The translations under genes and the position numbers were made by a program. Of a DNA stretch of 11,824 nt, positions 1 to 7,372 are shown in pieces. The notes under the pieces are model-generated. The model searched no databases and was not told the DNA's origin. It saw nothing but the letters and a program-made list of their open reading frames with translations. Origin of the DNA: Opitutaceae bacterium UBA4094 (lineage in GTDB: Bacteria; Verrucomicrobiota; Verrucomicrobiia; Opitutales; Opitutaceae); contig DFYA01000224.1 in assembly GCA_002382525.1 (NCBI GenBank), forward strand, positions 1-11,824, read 5' to 3'. Every line of letters starts with the position of its first letter. Position 1 is the stretch's first letter.

Positions 1-1688
1 CCCGCGATGTGTCCGCGGAAACTCCACGGCTCCGCGATCAGGATCACGTCGGGCTTCACGCGCTTCAACGCGACTTCGATCTGCTTCAGCACCGGCGCGC
101 TCACGAGGTCGGCCAAGTCGAACCGAAACCCATCCACACCGTAGGTCTCCACGAGGTGCCTGCAGCTATCGATAATCAACTGCGTGGCCATCGCCGCCGT
201 AGAACGCAGGTCGTTGCCGCAGCCGCTCCAGTTGGACAAGTTGCCTCTCCCGTCCTGCTCAAAGTAATAGAGCCGGTCGACGAACATGAGGTGCGCGGGT
301 TCGCCGACATGGTTGTAAACCACGTCCAACACCACCGCGATGCCACGCCGGTGAAACGCCGCGACGAGTTCCTGCAGTTCCTTCACGCCGCTCGCCTTCT
401 GTGGGTCGGACGAATACCCGCTCGCCGGAGCGAAGAAGTTGTTCGTCATGTAGCCCCAGTGGTATTCGCCCTGGCTCTTCGCGTCGTTCTGCTGGACCGG
501 CTGGAGTTCGACGCAGTTCACACCGAGACGGTGCAGATAAAAATCCGGATGTTCGACCCACTTGCGCAACCCCGCGAATCCGCGGCGCGCCTCTTCGCTC
601 AGACCCACGGGCGCGCGCGCAACGAGATCGCGCACATGTGCCTCGACGATCACCAAATCCTGCCACGCAGGCGTCTTGAAACCGCGGTCGGCCTTCCCTA
701 CCCGCCCCGTATCCAAAACGATCCCGGGCCCGAGATTGCTGACACTCGCCAGCGCATACGGATCGAGCACGCGATGCGTCGGATCGAACAAACTGAAGGC
801 GTCACGCGGTCCGTCGATGTGATACCAATAAAACCAGCCGTGAAGGTTCTGCGCCAACACGACCTCCCACACGCCGCCGTCGCGCGAGCCGATCTCGGCG
901 ACGCGCTTCAACGGATACCGATGCGCCGCATCGCAGTTTTTCATGTCGGAGCAGAGGCACAGCTCGACCGACTTCGCGCGCGGCGCGAAAAGCCGAAACA
1001 CCGTTTCGCCGCCGTTCACCCGCGCTCCCATGGGCAAGCTCGCCTTCAGCTGATAAAAGAAATCGCCCGGCTTGATCGGCACCGCCTGCCCCTCTTCGGC
1101 ATCGGCCCAGCGCACCGACCACGACTTCGACAGGTCGAGTGGCTTGGCCATCTGGAACTGGAACAGGTGCTGGCCGGTGCGCTCCGGATCGATCGAGTAG
1201 TTGATGTTGCCCTGCTCGTCGCGGACCGCGTTGGGCGCCGAGTGCGGCACATGCAGCCACTTGCCCGAGTCGGTCACAAACTTGAATCGTTGATGCGGAA
1301 ACGTGGTGAAGCGATCGGCTTTGCCCGACCACACGAGCGCCCGACAACCATCCATCGACGCCTCGCGCAACACCCACTCCTCGTGCCCGATCGCCTCGTG
1401 CCAGCCGTTAAAATCGCCCGCCACATAAACGGCCTCGCTGGATCCGATCAGCTCCGCGTGCCGGTCGAGCCGCAGGAAAAACCAGATCACGCCTTTCCGG
1501 TTCACGAAATACGTGCTCTCGCTGCCGAACGTGTAATCGGGCACGCGTTGCAGTGAAGCGAACTTTCCGCCCGCGCTCAGGCTCAATGGCGGCAGGTGGC
1601 GCGCGCGCCAGTCATGGGTAAGTTCGATGGTTCCATGCGTCGGCGAGTCCAACCAGGCACGGGCGATTTTTTTGGAGCGGGAAGACAT
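1..1688 (-). CDS. GH13 alpha-amylase family enzyme, pullulanase/debranching type (3' end outside window)
   Basis: Probable cytoplasmic glycogen or starch debranching enzyme cleaving alpha-glucosidic bonds; 562 residues are visible and the C-terminus is cut off. Start is the ATG at 1688 (MSSRSKKIAR); there is no signal peptide. Residues about 60-145 look like a CBM48/AMPK-type beta-sandwich (YVAGDFNGW at 88-96). Residues about 225-345 look like a second E-set domain. The catalytic barrel starts near 345 with VEAHVRDL, close to the pullulanase YEMHVRDF signature, then WGYMTNNFFAP at 411-421. GH13 region I is DVVYNH (455-460), region II is GFRFD with nucleophile D524, region III is IAEPW with acid/base E553. 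Region IV, with the third catalytic Asp, lies beyond the edge. Substrate specificity (pullulanase, isoamylase/GlgX or related) cannot be fixed without the rest. It diverges from mnmA. Family is sure; subfamily is inferred. Confidence 0.9.
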   Translation of the reverse strand, partial: MSSRSKKIARAWLDSPTHGTIELTHDWRARHLPPLSLSAGGKFASLQRVPDYTFGSESTYFVNRKGVIWFFLRLDRHAELIGSSEAVYVAGDFNGWHEAIGHEEWVLREASMDGCRALVWSGKADRFTTFPHQRFKFVTDSGKWLHVPHSAPNAVRDEQGNINYSIDPERTGQHLFQFQMAKPLDLSKSWSVRWADAEEGQAVPIKPGDFFYQLKASLPMGARVNGGETVFRLFAPRAKSVELCLCSDMKNCDAAHRYPLKRVAEIGSRDGGVWEVVLAQNLHGWFYWYHIDGPRDAFSLFDPTHRVLDPYALASVSNLGPGIVLDTGRVGKADRGFKTPAWQDLVIVEAHVRDLVARAPVGLSEEARRGFAGLRKWVEHPDFYLHRLGVNCVELQPVQQNDAKSQGEYHWGYMTNNFFAPASGYSSDPQKASGVKELQELVAAFHRRGIAVVLDVVYNHVGEPAHLMFVDRLYYFEQDGRGNLSNWSGCGNDLRSTAAMATQLIIDSCRHLVETYGVDGFRFDLADLVSAPVLKQIEVALKRVKPDVILIAEPWSFRGHIA

Positions 1689-1795
1689 GGACAATTTGCG
1701 CTCATCATTCCCCGTGCCAACGCCCGCACAAGGCCGAAAGCTCTGCGCGATACCCCATTGACAAACCCCGCGGCGTGCCCACGTCGTCAACCGTC
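1689..1795. other. Divergent intergenic region between the GH13 gene and mnmA
   Basis: This 107-bp gap must hold promoters for both divergent genes. A perfect TTGACA stands at 1758-1763 on the plus strand, but 17 bp downstream (1781-1786) the sequence is ACGTCG, nothing like a -10 box, and it would crowd the mnmA start at 1796. The minus strand also has TTGTCA and TTGACG words without a well-spaced TATAAT-like partner. No operator, riboswitch or strong hairpin was seen. Neither start codon is preceded by a Shine-Dalgarno sequence. Confidence 0.5.
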
Positions 1796-2935
1796 ATGCC
1801 CGCGTCCCCGAAGATCCTCGTCGCCATGTCCGGCGGAGTCGACAGCTCCGTCGCCGCCCTCCTGCTTAAACGCGAGGGCCACGACCTCGTTGGCGCCTAC
1901 ATGAAGAACTGGATCAACGAGGACAACATCATCGGCCATTGCCCGTGGATGCAGGACATCGAGGACGCCCGCGCCGTCTGCGACCGCCTCGGCATCGAGT
2001 TTCGCGTGGTGAACCTTATGCAGGAGTATCGCGAAAAGGTCGTCGCGTATCTACTCGACGGATACAAGCGCGGGCTCACGCCGAATCCGGACATCATGTG
2101 TAACCGCGAGATCAAGTTCGGGGTTTTCCGCCAATGGGCGCGCGACCACGGCTTCGACGCCGTCGCGACCGGCCATTACGCGCGGCGGGCCGATCTTGTA
2201 GCCGGGGTCGCCGACCCCGGTCGCGTTTTCGATCCGGGGTCAGCGACCCCGGCTACAACCCACCGCTACGCCCTCCTCGAAGGCGCCGACAAAAACAAAG
2301 ACCAGTCCTACTTCCTCGCGCTGCTCTCCCAGGACCAACTCGCCGACGCCCGCTTCCCGATCGGACACCTTCCCAAACCCGAACTCCGGCGCCTCGCCGC
2401 CGAGGCCGGCCTGCCCACCGCCGCGAAAAAAGACAGCCAAGGCATCTGCTTCATCGGCGAAGTGAAGATGCAGGACTTCCTCCGCCAATACGTGCCCGAC
2501 CAGCCCGGCCCGATCGTGCGCGCAACCGATGGGAAATCACTCGGCGTTCACCGCGGACTTCATTTTTACACACTCGGCCAGCGCAAAGGCATCGGCGTTC
2601 CTTCCAACACCGACAACCAAGCCTATGTCGTGGTCGGCAAACGCGCCGAGGACAACGCGCTCTTGGTGGCGTTCGACGCCGCCGACGCGCCCGGCCTGTT
2701 TCAAACCGAGGTGCGCGTGCATTCGCTCCAGTGGAACACCGCGCCGATCACCGCGCCCCGCCGCCTCGAAGGCCGTGTGCGTTATCGCGACCCGCGTGTC
2801 GCCATCGAGTTCATCCCGGAGGAAGGCAACACGGCGCTGGTGCGGTTCGACACGCCGCAACGTGGTCTCGCCAGCGGACAAATCCTCGCGCTCCACGACG
2901 GCGAACGCCTCTTGGGCGGCGGCGTTTACGTCTGA
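1796..2935 (+). CDS. mnmA: tRNA 2-thiouridine(34) synthase MnmA, with an in-frame palindromic insert
   Basis: Cytoplasmic enzyme that adenylates U34 of tRNA Lys/Glu/Gln and exchanges oxygen for sulfur delivered by a persulfide relay. The protein has 379 residues from the ATG at 1796. A GTG at 1775 in the same frame would add seven residues with no family support. Visible motifs are the PP-loop SGGVDSS (12-18), MKNW (36-39), NPDIMCN with catalytic C102, ATGHYARRAD, NKDQSYFL, and GICFIGE with persulfide C218, then TLGQRKGIG and the C-terminal beta-barrel ending LLGGGVYV. E. coli MnmA has C102 and C199, so this protein is 19 residues longer between the two cysteines. The extra segment falls at about 134-156, between RRAD and HRYALLEG, and is encoded by a nested palindrome (2196-2258). 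It stands alone, divergent from the GH13 gene and convergent with tRNA-Arg. Both cysteines are intact, so the enzyme is probably active. Confidence 0.97.
   Translation: MPASPKILVAMSGGVDSSVAALLLKREGHDLVGAYMKNWINEDNIIGHCPWMQDIEDARAVCDRLGIEFRVVNLMQEYREKVVAYLLDGYKRGLTPNPDIMCNREIKFGVFRQWARDHGFDAVATGHYARRADLVAGVADPGRVFDPGSATPATTHRYALLEGADKNKDQSYFLALLSQDQLADARFPIGHLPKPELRRLAAEAGLPTAAKKDSQGICFIGEVKMQDFLRQYVPDQPGPIVRATDGKSLGVHRGLHFYTLGQRKGIGVPSNTDNQAYVVVGKRAEDNALLVAFDAADAPGLFQTEVRVHSLQWNTAPITAPRRLEGRVRYRDPRVAIEFIPEEGNTALVRFDTPQRGLASGQILALHDGERLLGGGVYV
2196..2258. repeat. 63-bp nested palindrome inside mnmA (translated palindromic element candidate)
   Basis: Two 25-bp arms, 2196-2220 and 2234-2258, are inverted copies matching at 24 of 25 positions and separated by 13 bp. 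The outer ends are TTGTAGCC and GGCTACAA. Each arm is itself a palindrome: CCGGGGTC-GCC-GACCCCGG (2202-2220) and CCGGGGTC-AGC-GACCCCGG (2234-2252). The element is 63 bp, exactly 21 codons, and is read through in frame by mnmA (about LVAGVADPGRVFDPGSATPA). The homologous E. coli protein lacks this segment, so it looks like an inserted mobile palindrome tolerated in a surface loop. No transposase is nearby and no second copy exists in the window, so its membership of a genomic repeat family is inference. Confidence 0.85.
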
Positions 2936-2940
2936 CATGT

Positions 2941-2964
2941 GACATGGGCATCCCTGCCCATGTC
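2941..2964. repeat. Perfect 10-bp hairpin just after the mnmA stop codon
   Basis: GACATGGGCA (2941-2950) and TGCCCATGTC (2955-2964) pair perfectly around a TCCC loop, five bases after the mnmA TGA. No T tract follows on either strand, so it is not a standard intrinsic terminator, though it could protect or end the mnmA transcript. It differs in sequence from the palindrome inside mnmA. It could equally be a copy of a short dispersed palindromic repeat. Confidence 0.7.
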
Positions 2965-2995
2965 TGGAAGCTCAGGAAGTCGCAGTCCCACACAC

Positions 2996-3026
2996 AAAAA
3001 ACCCGTTATCCTTTTGGGATAACGGG
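2996..3026 (-). terminator. Intrinsic terminator of tRNA-Arg
   Basis: Read on the minus strand, CCCGTTATCC and GGATAACGGG (3026-3002) form a 10-bp perfect stem with a 5-base loop, directly followed by six T (3001-2996). It starts nine bases beyond the tRNA CCA end. On the plus strand the stem is followed by CTTAAAAG rather than a T run, so it should mainly stop leftward transcription of the tRNA, before it runs antisense into mnmA. Confidence 0.88.
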
Positions 3027-3034
3027 CTTAAAAG

Positions 3035-3111
3035 TGGTGCAACCTTAGGGAGTCGAACCCCAAACCTTCTGATTCGTAGTCAGATGCTCTATCCAGTTGA
3101 GCTAAGGCTGC
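3035..3111 (-). tRNA. tRNA-Arg (anticodon ACG)
   Basis: A full cloverleaf of 77 nt including the encoded CCA. The acceptor stem GCAGCCT/AGGTTGC pairs with one G-U. The D stem is GCTC/GAGC, the anticodon stem TCTGA/TCAGA with loop CTACGAA, giving anticodon ACG at 3077-3075, and the T arm TGGGG-TTCGACT-CCCTA. By established knowledge A34 of this tRNA is deaminated to inosine by TadA so that it reads CGU, CGC and CGA. It lies on the same strand as the seven-gene cluster upstream, 91 bp beyond the FG-GAP gene, and has its own terminator. No convincing promoter was found in those 91 bp, so it may be transcribed from there or by read-through. Confidence 0.97.
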
Positions 3112-3121
3112 GCTGAGGAGA

Positions 3122-3189
3122 GGTGAAAAAGCCGCGTTTGATCGGCGAGTGCAAGCGTGAATTTGGTTTTTTCCGCATCCTTTTTCACC
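3122..3189. other. 10-bp inverted repeat in the gap between the FG-GAP gene and tRNA-Arg
   Basis: GGTGAAAAAG (3122-3131) and CTTTTTCACC (3180-3189) are perfect inverted copies with 48 bases between them. Inside lies a small minus-strand hairpin, GCCG/CGGC (3146-3131), followed by five T, a possible weak terminator for the upstream cluster. A TTGCAC word on the minus strand (3154-3149) could be a -35 box for the tRNA, but the spot 17 bp on is CTTTTT, not a -10 box. The function is uncertain. Confidence 0.4.
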
Positions 3190-3202
3190 CGCCGTTTCAC
3201 CG

Positions 3203-5518
3203 TCACTTCTGCGGGTAAATCAACACGCGGTCGTGCACCAACAACACGAGGTCCTTTTTCCCGTCGCCGGTCACATCCGCAACGATGGCTTCCCTCGGCT
3301 CCATCGACTCGCCGCGGCGACCTTGGAAATGCGCGTCCACCTCGAACACTTTGAAATGCAAGCGGCTCACCCACGCCTTCTCCTTTTCGTCGCGCGCCAA
3401 CACTTCGACCACGCTGCTCACCGGATCGAGGGTCACCAACTCCACGACTCCGTCACTTGTCAGGTCGCCAGCGATGACGTCGGCGTAGTTAATATCAGGC
3501 AGATCCGTCGAGTAGGTCTCCACCGAGCGCGCCGTGAAATCGCCGCGTTCCAGCGGCATCCACCAGAAGCGATCCTTGCCGAGTAAAAACAACTCCGGAC
3601 GCCCGCCCTTGCCGCTCGCGCGCACTTCGGCGCCGACCACGTCGAGGCGGCCAACGGGCACCGTGTCCGCGACTTCATAGACGCCTTGTTTATTCGCGCG
3701 CAGCCGCTGGAACTGCTCGCCCTTGCGGTCGTAGAGCACCACCTCGGGGCGTTTGCCTTTCGCGCCGGGAATGACCAACGACGCCGTAATGTCCGCCGTC
3801 GTGTCGCGCGCGTTGAACTGGTCGATCACCGTGAGCACGCCATCGGCATCGACGCGCAACGCCCGCGCAAACCCGCCTGCGCTCACCAGCATCGCGGGTT
3901 TACCGTCGCCGGTCACGTCGCCCACCGTCAACGCGCTCGCATCGAGGTTGTCCACGAGACCTTTGCGAAACCCGCCCGCCGCCGCGTTCGCCGCGTCGGC
4001 GAAGCCGCCGTCCGCCGTCTGCAAAAACAACCGCATCGAGTCCACCGGCGTAAACACGGCCACGTCGAGCAACCCGTCTTGGTTGGCGTCGATCAGGCGC
4101 AACCCGCGTGGATCGGTCTTTAAGCCGGGCAACTCCACCGTGCCGGTGATCGCCGGCTCGCCGGCCGCGTCGCGCGTGATCAGGTCGAACCAGCGCCGGC
4201 CTTTCTCTTCGCGCAACACCACGACGGTGGGTTTGCCTTTGCCGGTGAGATCGCCCGCTGCGATCGCCAGCGGGCGCCCCGCCCCGGGCAGCGGCTTCGG
4301 GTAGTCGAGGCGCCCTTCGGCGCTCAGCATCGCGACGCCGGCCGCCTGCTCCTTGAGACTGGTGACAAACAGCTCCGCGCGCCCGTCGCCGGTCCAGTCG
4401 CACGAGGCGAGGCTGCGCACGTCGGCAAACGAGGGAAACCGCTCCGCGATCGTAAACCCGCCGTCGCTTTGGCGGAAGTAGACAAACACCTGCGCGCCAT
4501 CCGCGTCGCTCACCGCGATGTCTTCGCGGCCGTCGCCGTTGTAGTCGCCAAACGAATACGCGGCGGGCGTCCGTCCGGCAGCACGGGGCGTGAACACGCG
4601 AGGGCGTAGCGCGGGCGCCTCGCCGGACTTCGGCTTGATCGACTCCAGGTTCACGAACTCCAGCTGGCCGGTGCGCTGTTGCGCGAAGACGAGGCGGGCC
4701 GGGCGCTTTTTGCCCGAGTCGGCCGCGTCGAGAATTTGCAGCGTGCTGCTGGTGTCTTTGATTGCGTAAGCCTGCTCGGGGCCGAAGCGGCCTTGCGCGT
4801 TTTGCAGGCGCACGCGCAGCGCATCGCGACGGGTGTTGCTCAGGTAAACGATGTCGGTGCGACCGTCGCCATCGACGTCGAAGAGTTCGAGTCCGAAGCA
4901 GTTTTCGTCGGCCAGTGGGAAACGCTGGGGCGGCGCGAGTTCGCCGGTGGCGGTCTGATAAAACAGCGCCAACTCCTTCAACCCGAGCATAACGATGTCG
5001 GCGCGTCCGTCGCCGTCGAGGTCGCCGATACGCACGCTGCCGGGCGTTTGGATCGCGCCGGGCGCCTCGGTCAGGCGATGTTCAAGCCAGGTGCCGTCTT
5101 CCTGCCGGTAACGCACGGTGAGCGCCTGCGAATCGCCACTGTAGAGGAGATCGGGGCGGCCGTCGCCGTTGAGGTCGCCGACGGCGAGGTCATACATCGT
5201 CACGCCGGTGGTCACGCGGTCGCGACGAAAACGCGCGTCCTCGACCACCGGTTCCCAGCGGTTGGCGCGGGCGGATTTCGCGGCGACTTCGCGCGCCTCA
5301 TCGGGCTTGAGCTGATAAAGGATGTCCACCGTCGCGCGGTCGTTGTTGGCCACGAGCAGGTCGAGCAGTCCGTCGCCGTCGATGTCCACGGCCTGAAGCG
5401 CGCGGGCATTCCAGTCGAGTTTCTGCACCTCGGGGCCGGTTAACACGACGTCGGGCGCCGCCGCGTGGGCGGCGACGGACGCGACGAGCGCGAGCGATGT
5501 CAGCCAAGAGGTGTTCAT
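3203..5518 (-). CDS. Secreted FG-GAP/VCBS repeat beta-propeller protein
   Basis: Predicted exported protein of 771 residues built almost wholly from FG-GAP/VCBS (integrin-alpha-like) beta-propeller repeats, a fold used for calcium-dependent protein or surface binding. Residues 1-20 form a hydrophobic signal sequence (MNTSWLTSLALVASV...AHA), unusual in having no Lys or Arg in its n-region. Eleven calcium-loop motifs are visible: DIDGDG 45, DLNGDG 115, DLDGDG 166, DVDGDG 214, DYNGDG 325, DWTGDG 374, DLTGKG 423, DANQDG 477, DVTGDG 534, DLTSDG 685, DVTGDG 748. Wide gaps at 219-325 and 539-685 suggest degenerate blades lacking the loop. There is no enzyme domain, sorting signal or membrane anchor. 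Its ATG overlaps the TGA of the preceding gene by 4 bp, so translational coupling is likely. The binding partner is unknown; the neighbouring secreted proteins are candidates. Confidence 0.92.
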   Translation of the reverse strand: MNTSWLTSLALVASVAAHAAAPDVVLTGPEVQKLDWNARALQAVDIDGDGLLDLLVANNDRATVDILYQLKPDEAREVAAKSARANRWEPVVEDARFRRDRVTTGVTMYDLAVGDLNGDGRPDLLYSGDSQALTVRYRQEDGTWLEHRLTEAPGAIQTPGSVRIGDLDGDGRADIVMLGLKELALFYQTATGELAPPQRFPLADENCFGLELFDVDGDGRTDIVYLSNTRRDALRVRLQNAQGRFGPEQAYAIKDTSSTLQILDAADSGKKRPARLVFAQQRTGQLEFVNLESIKPKSGEAPALRPRVFTPRAAGRTPAAYSFGDYNGDGREDIAVSDADGAQVFVYFRQSDGGFTIAERFPSFADVRSLASCDWTGDGRAELFVTSLKEQAAGVAMLSAEGRLDYPKPLPGAGRPLAIAAGDLTGKGKPTVVVLREEKGRRWFDLITRDAAGEPAITGTVELPGLKTDPRGLRLIDANQDGLLDVAVFTPVDSMRLFLQTADGGFADAANAAAGGFRKGLVDNLDASALTVGDVTGDGKPAMLVSAGGFARALRVDADGVLTVIDQFNARDTTADITASLVIPGAKGKRPEVVLYDRKGEQFQRLRANKQGVYEVADTVPVGRLDVVGAEVRASGKGGRPELFLLGKDRFWWMPLERGDFTARSVETYSTDLPDINYADVIAGDLTSDGVVELVTLDPVSSVVEVLARDEKEKAWVSRLHFKVFEVDAHFQGRRGESMEPREAIVADVTGDGKKDLVLLVHDRVLIYPQK

Positions 5519-7368
5519 TTTTTCGGATGCGCGATACGCGAGGTGCTGAAGATACCTTCCGGCGTGCGGGTGAAATAGCCGGCGGACACGCCCCAGTGGC
5601 GCGCGATGGCGTCGGCGTCAGGCTTGGCGGATACATCGAGGAACACCTTGCGGTTGCCGTCGGTGTGCCGGTCGTTCGCCTGCTCCTGCATCTGCACCGC
5701 CGTCTCCACAAACGCAGCCATCATCACGCGGAGGTCCTGCACCTGCACACCCGAGGCCTCGGACGGCACGGTGGCGAGCGCGGCACGCACATCGTCGCGC
5801 TTCCAGAAGAGCCCCTCCCCCGCCGCCATGCCTTGCAGCGAACTCTCGACGACGGCCGGCGAACCGATGCCGATCAAAAACACGCCGTTGGCGATCGCGT
5901 AGGAAAACCCGCGCGGAGCCTTGGCGCCGGGCGCGGTCGGCTGGTTGATCGTGTAGATCGTGTGGCCGAGGTAGTCGCGCTTTAGGAACATCTGCTCGGC
6001 GGCGGGACCGGCGAGGCTCTTCAGTGCCTCGACGGATTTCGTGAACGCGGCCTCGTTGCTCAGCGAGAAAGCGATCAACTGGTCCATCTCGGTCCAGGAA
6101 GGAATGGAGTCGCCTTCGAGTCCGGGAGGCAGCGCGTAGGCCGAGACCAGTTCGTCGCCGAAGCTGCCGATCAGATCGCGGCGGATGTCGATGCGGAGCG
6201 CCTTGTTGAATGAGTTGATGCGACCCTGCGCCATGCCGTAGATCATCGGGCTGATCGCGTGGACGAGTTCTTCGAGACCTTCGTAGAACTTCGGCAGACT
6301 GAAGCGCGCGGTGGAGACGCTGGGCCACTTGGCCGGAATCCAGTCGGGCTGCGGCGCGGCGCCGGGCTGATAGGCCATGAGCTTGAGCAGGCCGCGCTCG
6401 TCGGAATAAAGCATGCCGGCGTCGAGACGTGTCTCCGTTTCCTGAATACGGATCGCCAGGTAAGCCTCGCCCAGCGCGTCGAGCCCGAACGCGGCGAACA
6501 GGATTTCCGGATCGATGCCAAGACCGGCGACGCCACCCGCGTTATTCTTGGCCTTGGTCACGGCTACGAGATCGCGCAGCGCGGGATAGATCGCAGGGAA
6601 GTTCACATAAGCGAGCGCCTGCGCGTCGCCGACCCGTTCGCGCGTGCGGAGGAAGCGCTCGCTCTTGCCGAGCGCGGTGCCGACGCCGCCTTGCTGGAAG
6701 GCGTCGATGGTCTTAAACACGCGCTGCTTGTCGGCGCTGATCAACCAGACGCCATCCACGATCGTCCAACTGATGGTCTCCGGCGCGGCGGGCTCCGCCG
6801 GCTCGGAGGCAGCATCGGCGTCAACGGTGGTATCGGCGGCGGCGGCGCCCTTTACGCCGAACTGCGGGCGCGTATGGACCTCGACGCCGGCGAACAGCTC
6901 GGTCTCCTCGGCGACGTTTTCCTTGGCGAGGGAATCGGCGAGGATCTTTTTAATTTTTTCGGCCTGGTCGCCGACCTCGAGCGCGAGCAGGAAGGGCGGC
7001 GCGTCTTTGGAATCGAACTTGGCGAAATCGAACGCGGGCACGGCGAACAACGCCTCGCCTTGGGCCAGCGCCAGCAGCTCGCGCACGGTGAGTCCGGTGG
7101 CGGCGCGCGTCTGGTTGTCCCACTCGTCGAGCTTCATCTCGGCGCGCAACGGCGCGAGAAAACGCACGACCTGGGAATCGTTCCATGTCGTCGCGAGCGG
7201 ACCGGCATCCCAGCCGCGCACAAGCGCGGGCACGTCGGTCGAGGACAAAGCGAACATCGTCTGTTCGTCCACGAGGTTAACGAGCGGCACGGCCGGGGCG
7301 GCCGGCAGCAACGTGGCGCCGAAGACTAGGGCGGGAACGGAGGTGGTGGCGAGAAGGCGACGAATCAT
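5515..7368 (-). CDS. Secreted protein of unknown function with an internal duplication (DUF3352-like in style)
   Basis: I do not recognise this 617-residue protein with certainty. It starts MIRRLLATT with a signal peptide (basic n-region, hydrophobic core, AAPA near 23-26). Two halves look alike: about 39-250 and about 353-545. In both, a segment like VRELLALAQGEALFAVP (95-111) / RRDLIGSFGDELVSAYALP (396-414) is followed by FLLALEVGDQAEKIKKIL / LIAFSLSNEAAFTKSVEAL, then VDGVWLISADKQRVFKTID / IANGVFLIGIGSPAVVESS. A low-complexity Ala/Glu/Pro linker sits at about 174-198. Such paired repeats recall secreted DUF3352-type proteins, which have no established activity; this match is from memory. 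It begins 4 bp after the HtrA-like protease gene and overlaps the FG-GAP gene by 4 bp (ATGA). It may be a substrate, inhibitor or partner of the protease; that is inference. Confidence 0.85.
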   Translation of the reverse strand: MIRRLLATTSVPALVFGATLLPAAPAVPLVNLVDEQTMFALSSTDVPALVRGWDAGPLATTWNDSQVVRFLAPLRAEMKLDEWDNQTRAATGLTVRELLALAQGEALFAVPAFDFAKFDSKDAPPFLLALEVGDQAEKIKKILADSLAKENVAEETELFAGVEVHTRPQFGVKGAAAADTTVDADAASEPAEPAAPETISWTIVDGVWLISADKQRVFKTIDAFQQGGVGTALGKSERFLRTRERVGDAQALAYVNFPAIYPALRDLVAVTKAKNNAGGVAGLGIDPEILFAAFGLDALGEAYLAIRIQETETRLDAGMLYSDERGLLKLMAYQPGAAPQPDWIPAKWPSVSTARFSLPKFYEGLEELVHAISPMIYGMAQGRINSFNKALRIDIRRDLIGSFGDELVSAYALPPGLEGDSIPSWTEMDQLIAFSLSNEAAFTKSVEALKSLAGPAAEQMFLKRDYLGHTIYTINQPTAPGAKAPRGFSYAIANGVFLIGIGSPAVVESSLQGMAAGEGLFWKRDDVRAALATVPSEASGVQVQDLRVMMAAFVETAVQMQEQANDRHTDGNRKVFLDVSAKPDADAIARHWGVSAGYFTRTPEGIFSTSRIAHPKK

Positions 7369-7372
7369 GGTG

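Noticed and set aside
9..1556. A 515-codon open frame on the plus strand antisense to the GH13 gene
   Set aside because: Its translation is Arg/His/Val-rich with no recognisable motif, while the minus strand carries clear GH13 catalytic motifs; GC-rich codon bias opens antisense frames.
1758..1763. TTGACA as a -35 box for mnmA
   Set aside because: No -10-like hexamer at 15-19 bp spacing, and the implied transcription start would fall at or beyond the ATG.
1775..1795. GTG start adding seven residues to MnmA
   Set aside because: The ATG at 1796 gives a length and N-terminus like other MnmA proteins; the added residues MPTSSTV have no support and no ribosome site precedes them.
2134..3048. A 304-codon plus-strand frame overlapping mnmA
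   Set aside because: It is an Arg/Pro-rich shifted reading of mnmA that runs on through the hairpin and terminator; no family resemblance.
4679..5443. A 254-codon plus-strand frame antisense to the FG-GAP gene
   Set aside because: The repeated GVDVE/VAVEV pattern is simply the reverse reading of the DxDGDG codons; not a gene.
6259..7329. A 356-codon plus-strand frame antisense to the 617-residue protein gene
   Set aside because: No motif or start context; the minus-strand gene has a signal peptide and 4-bp coupling at both ends.
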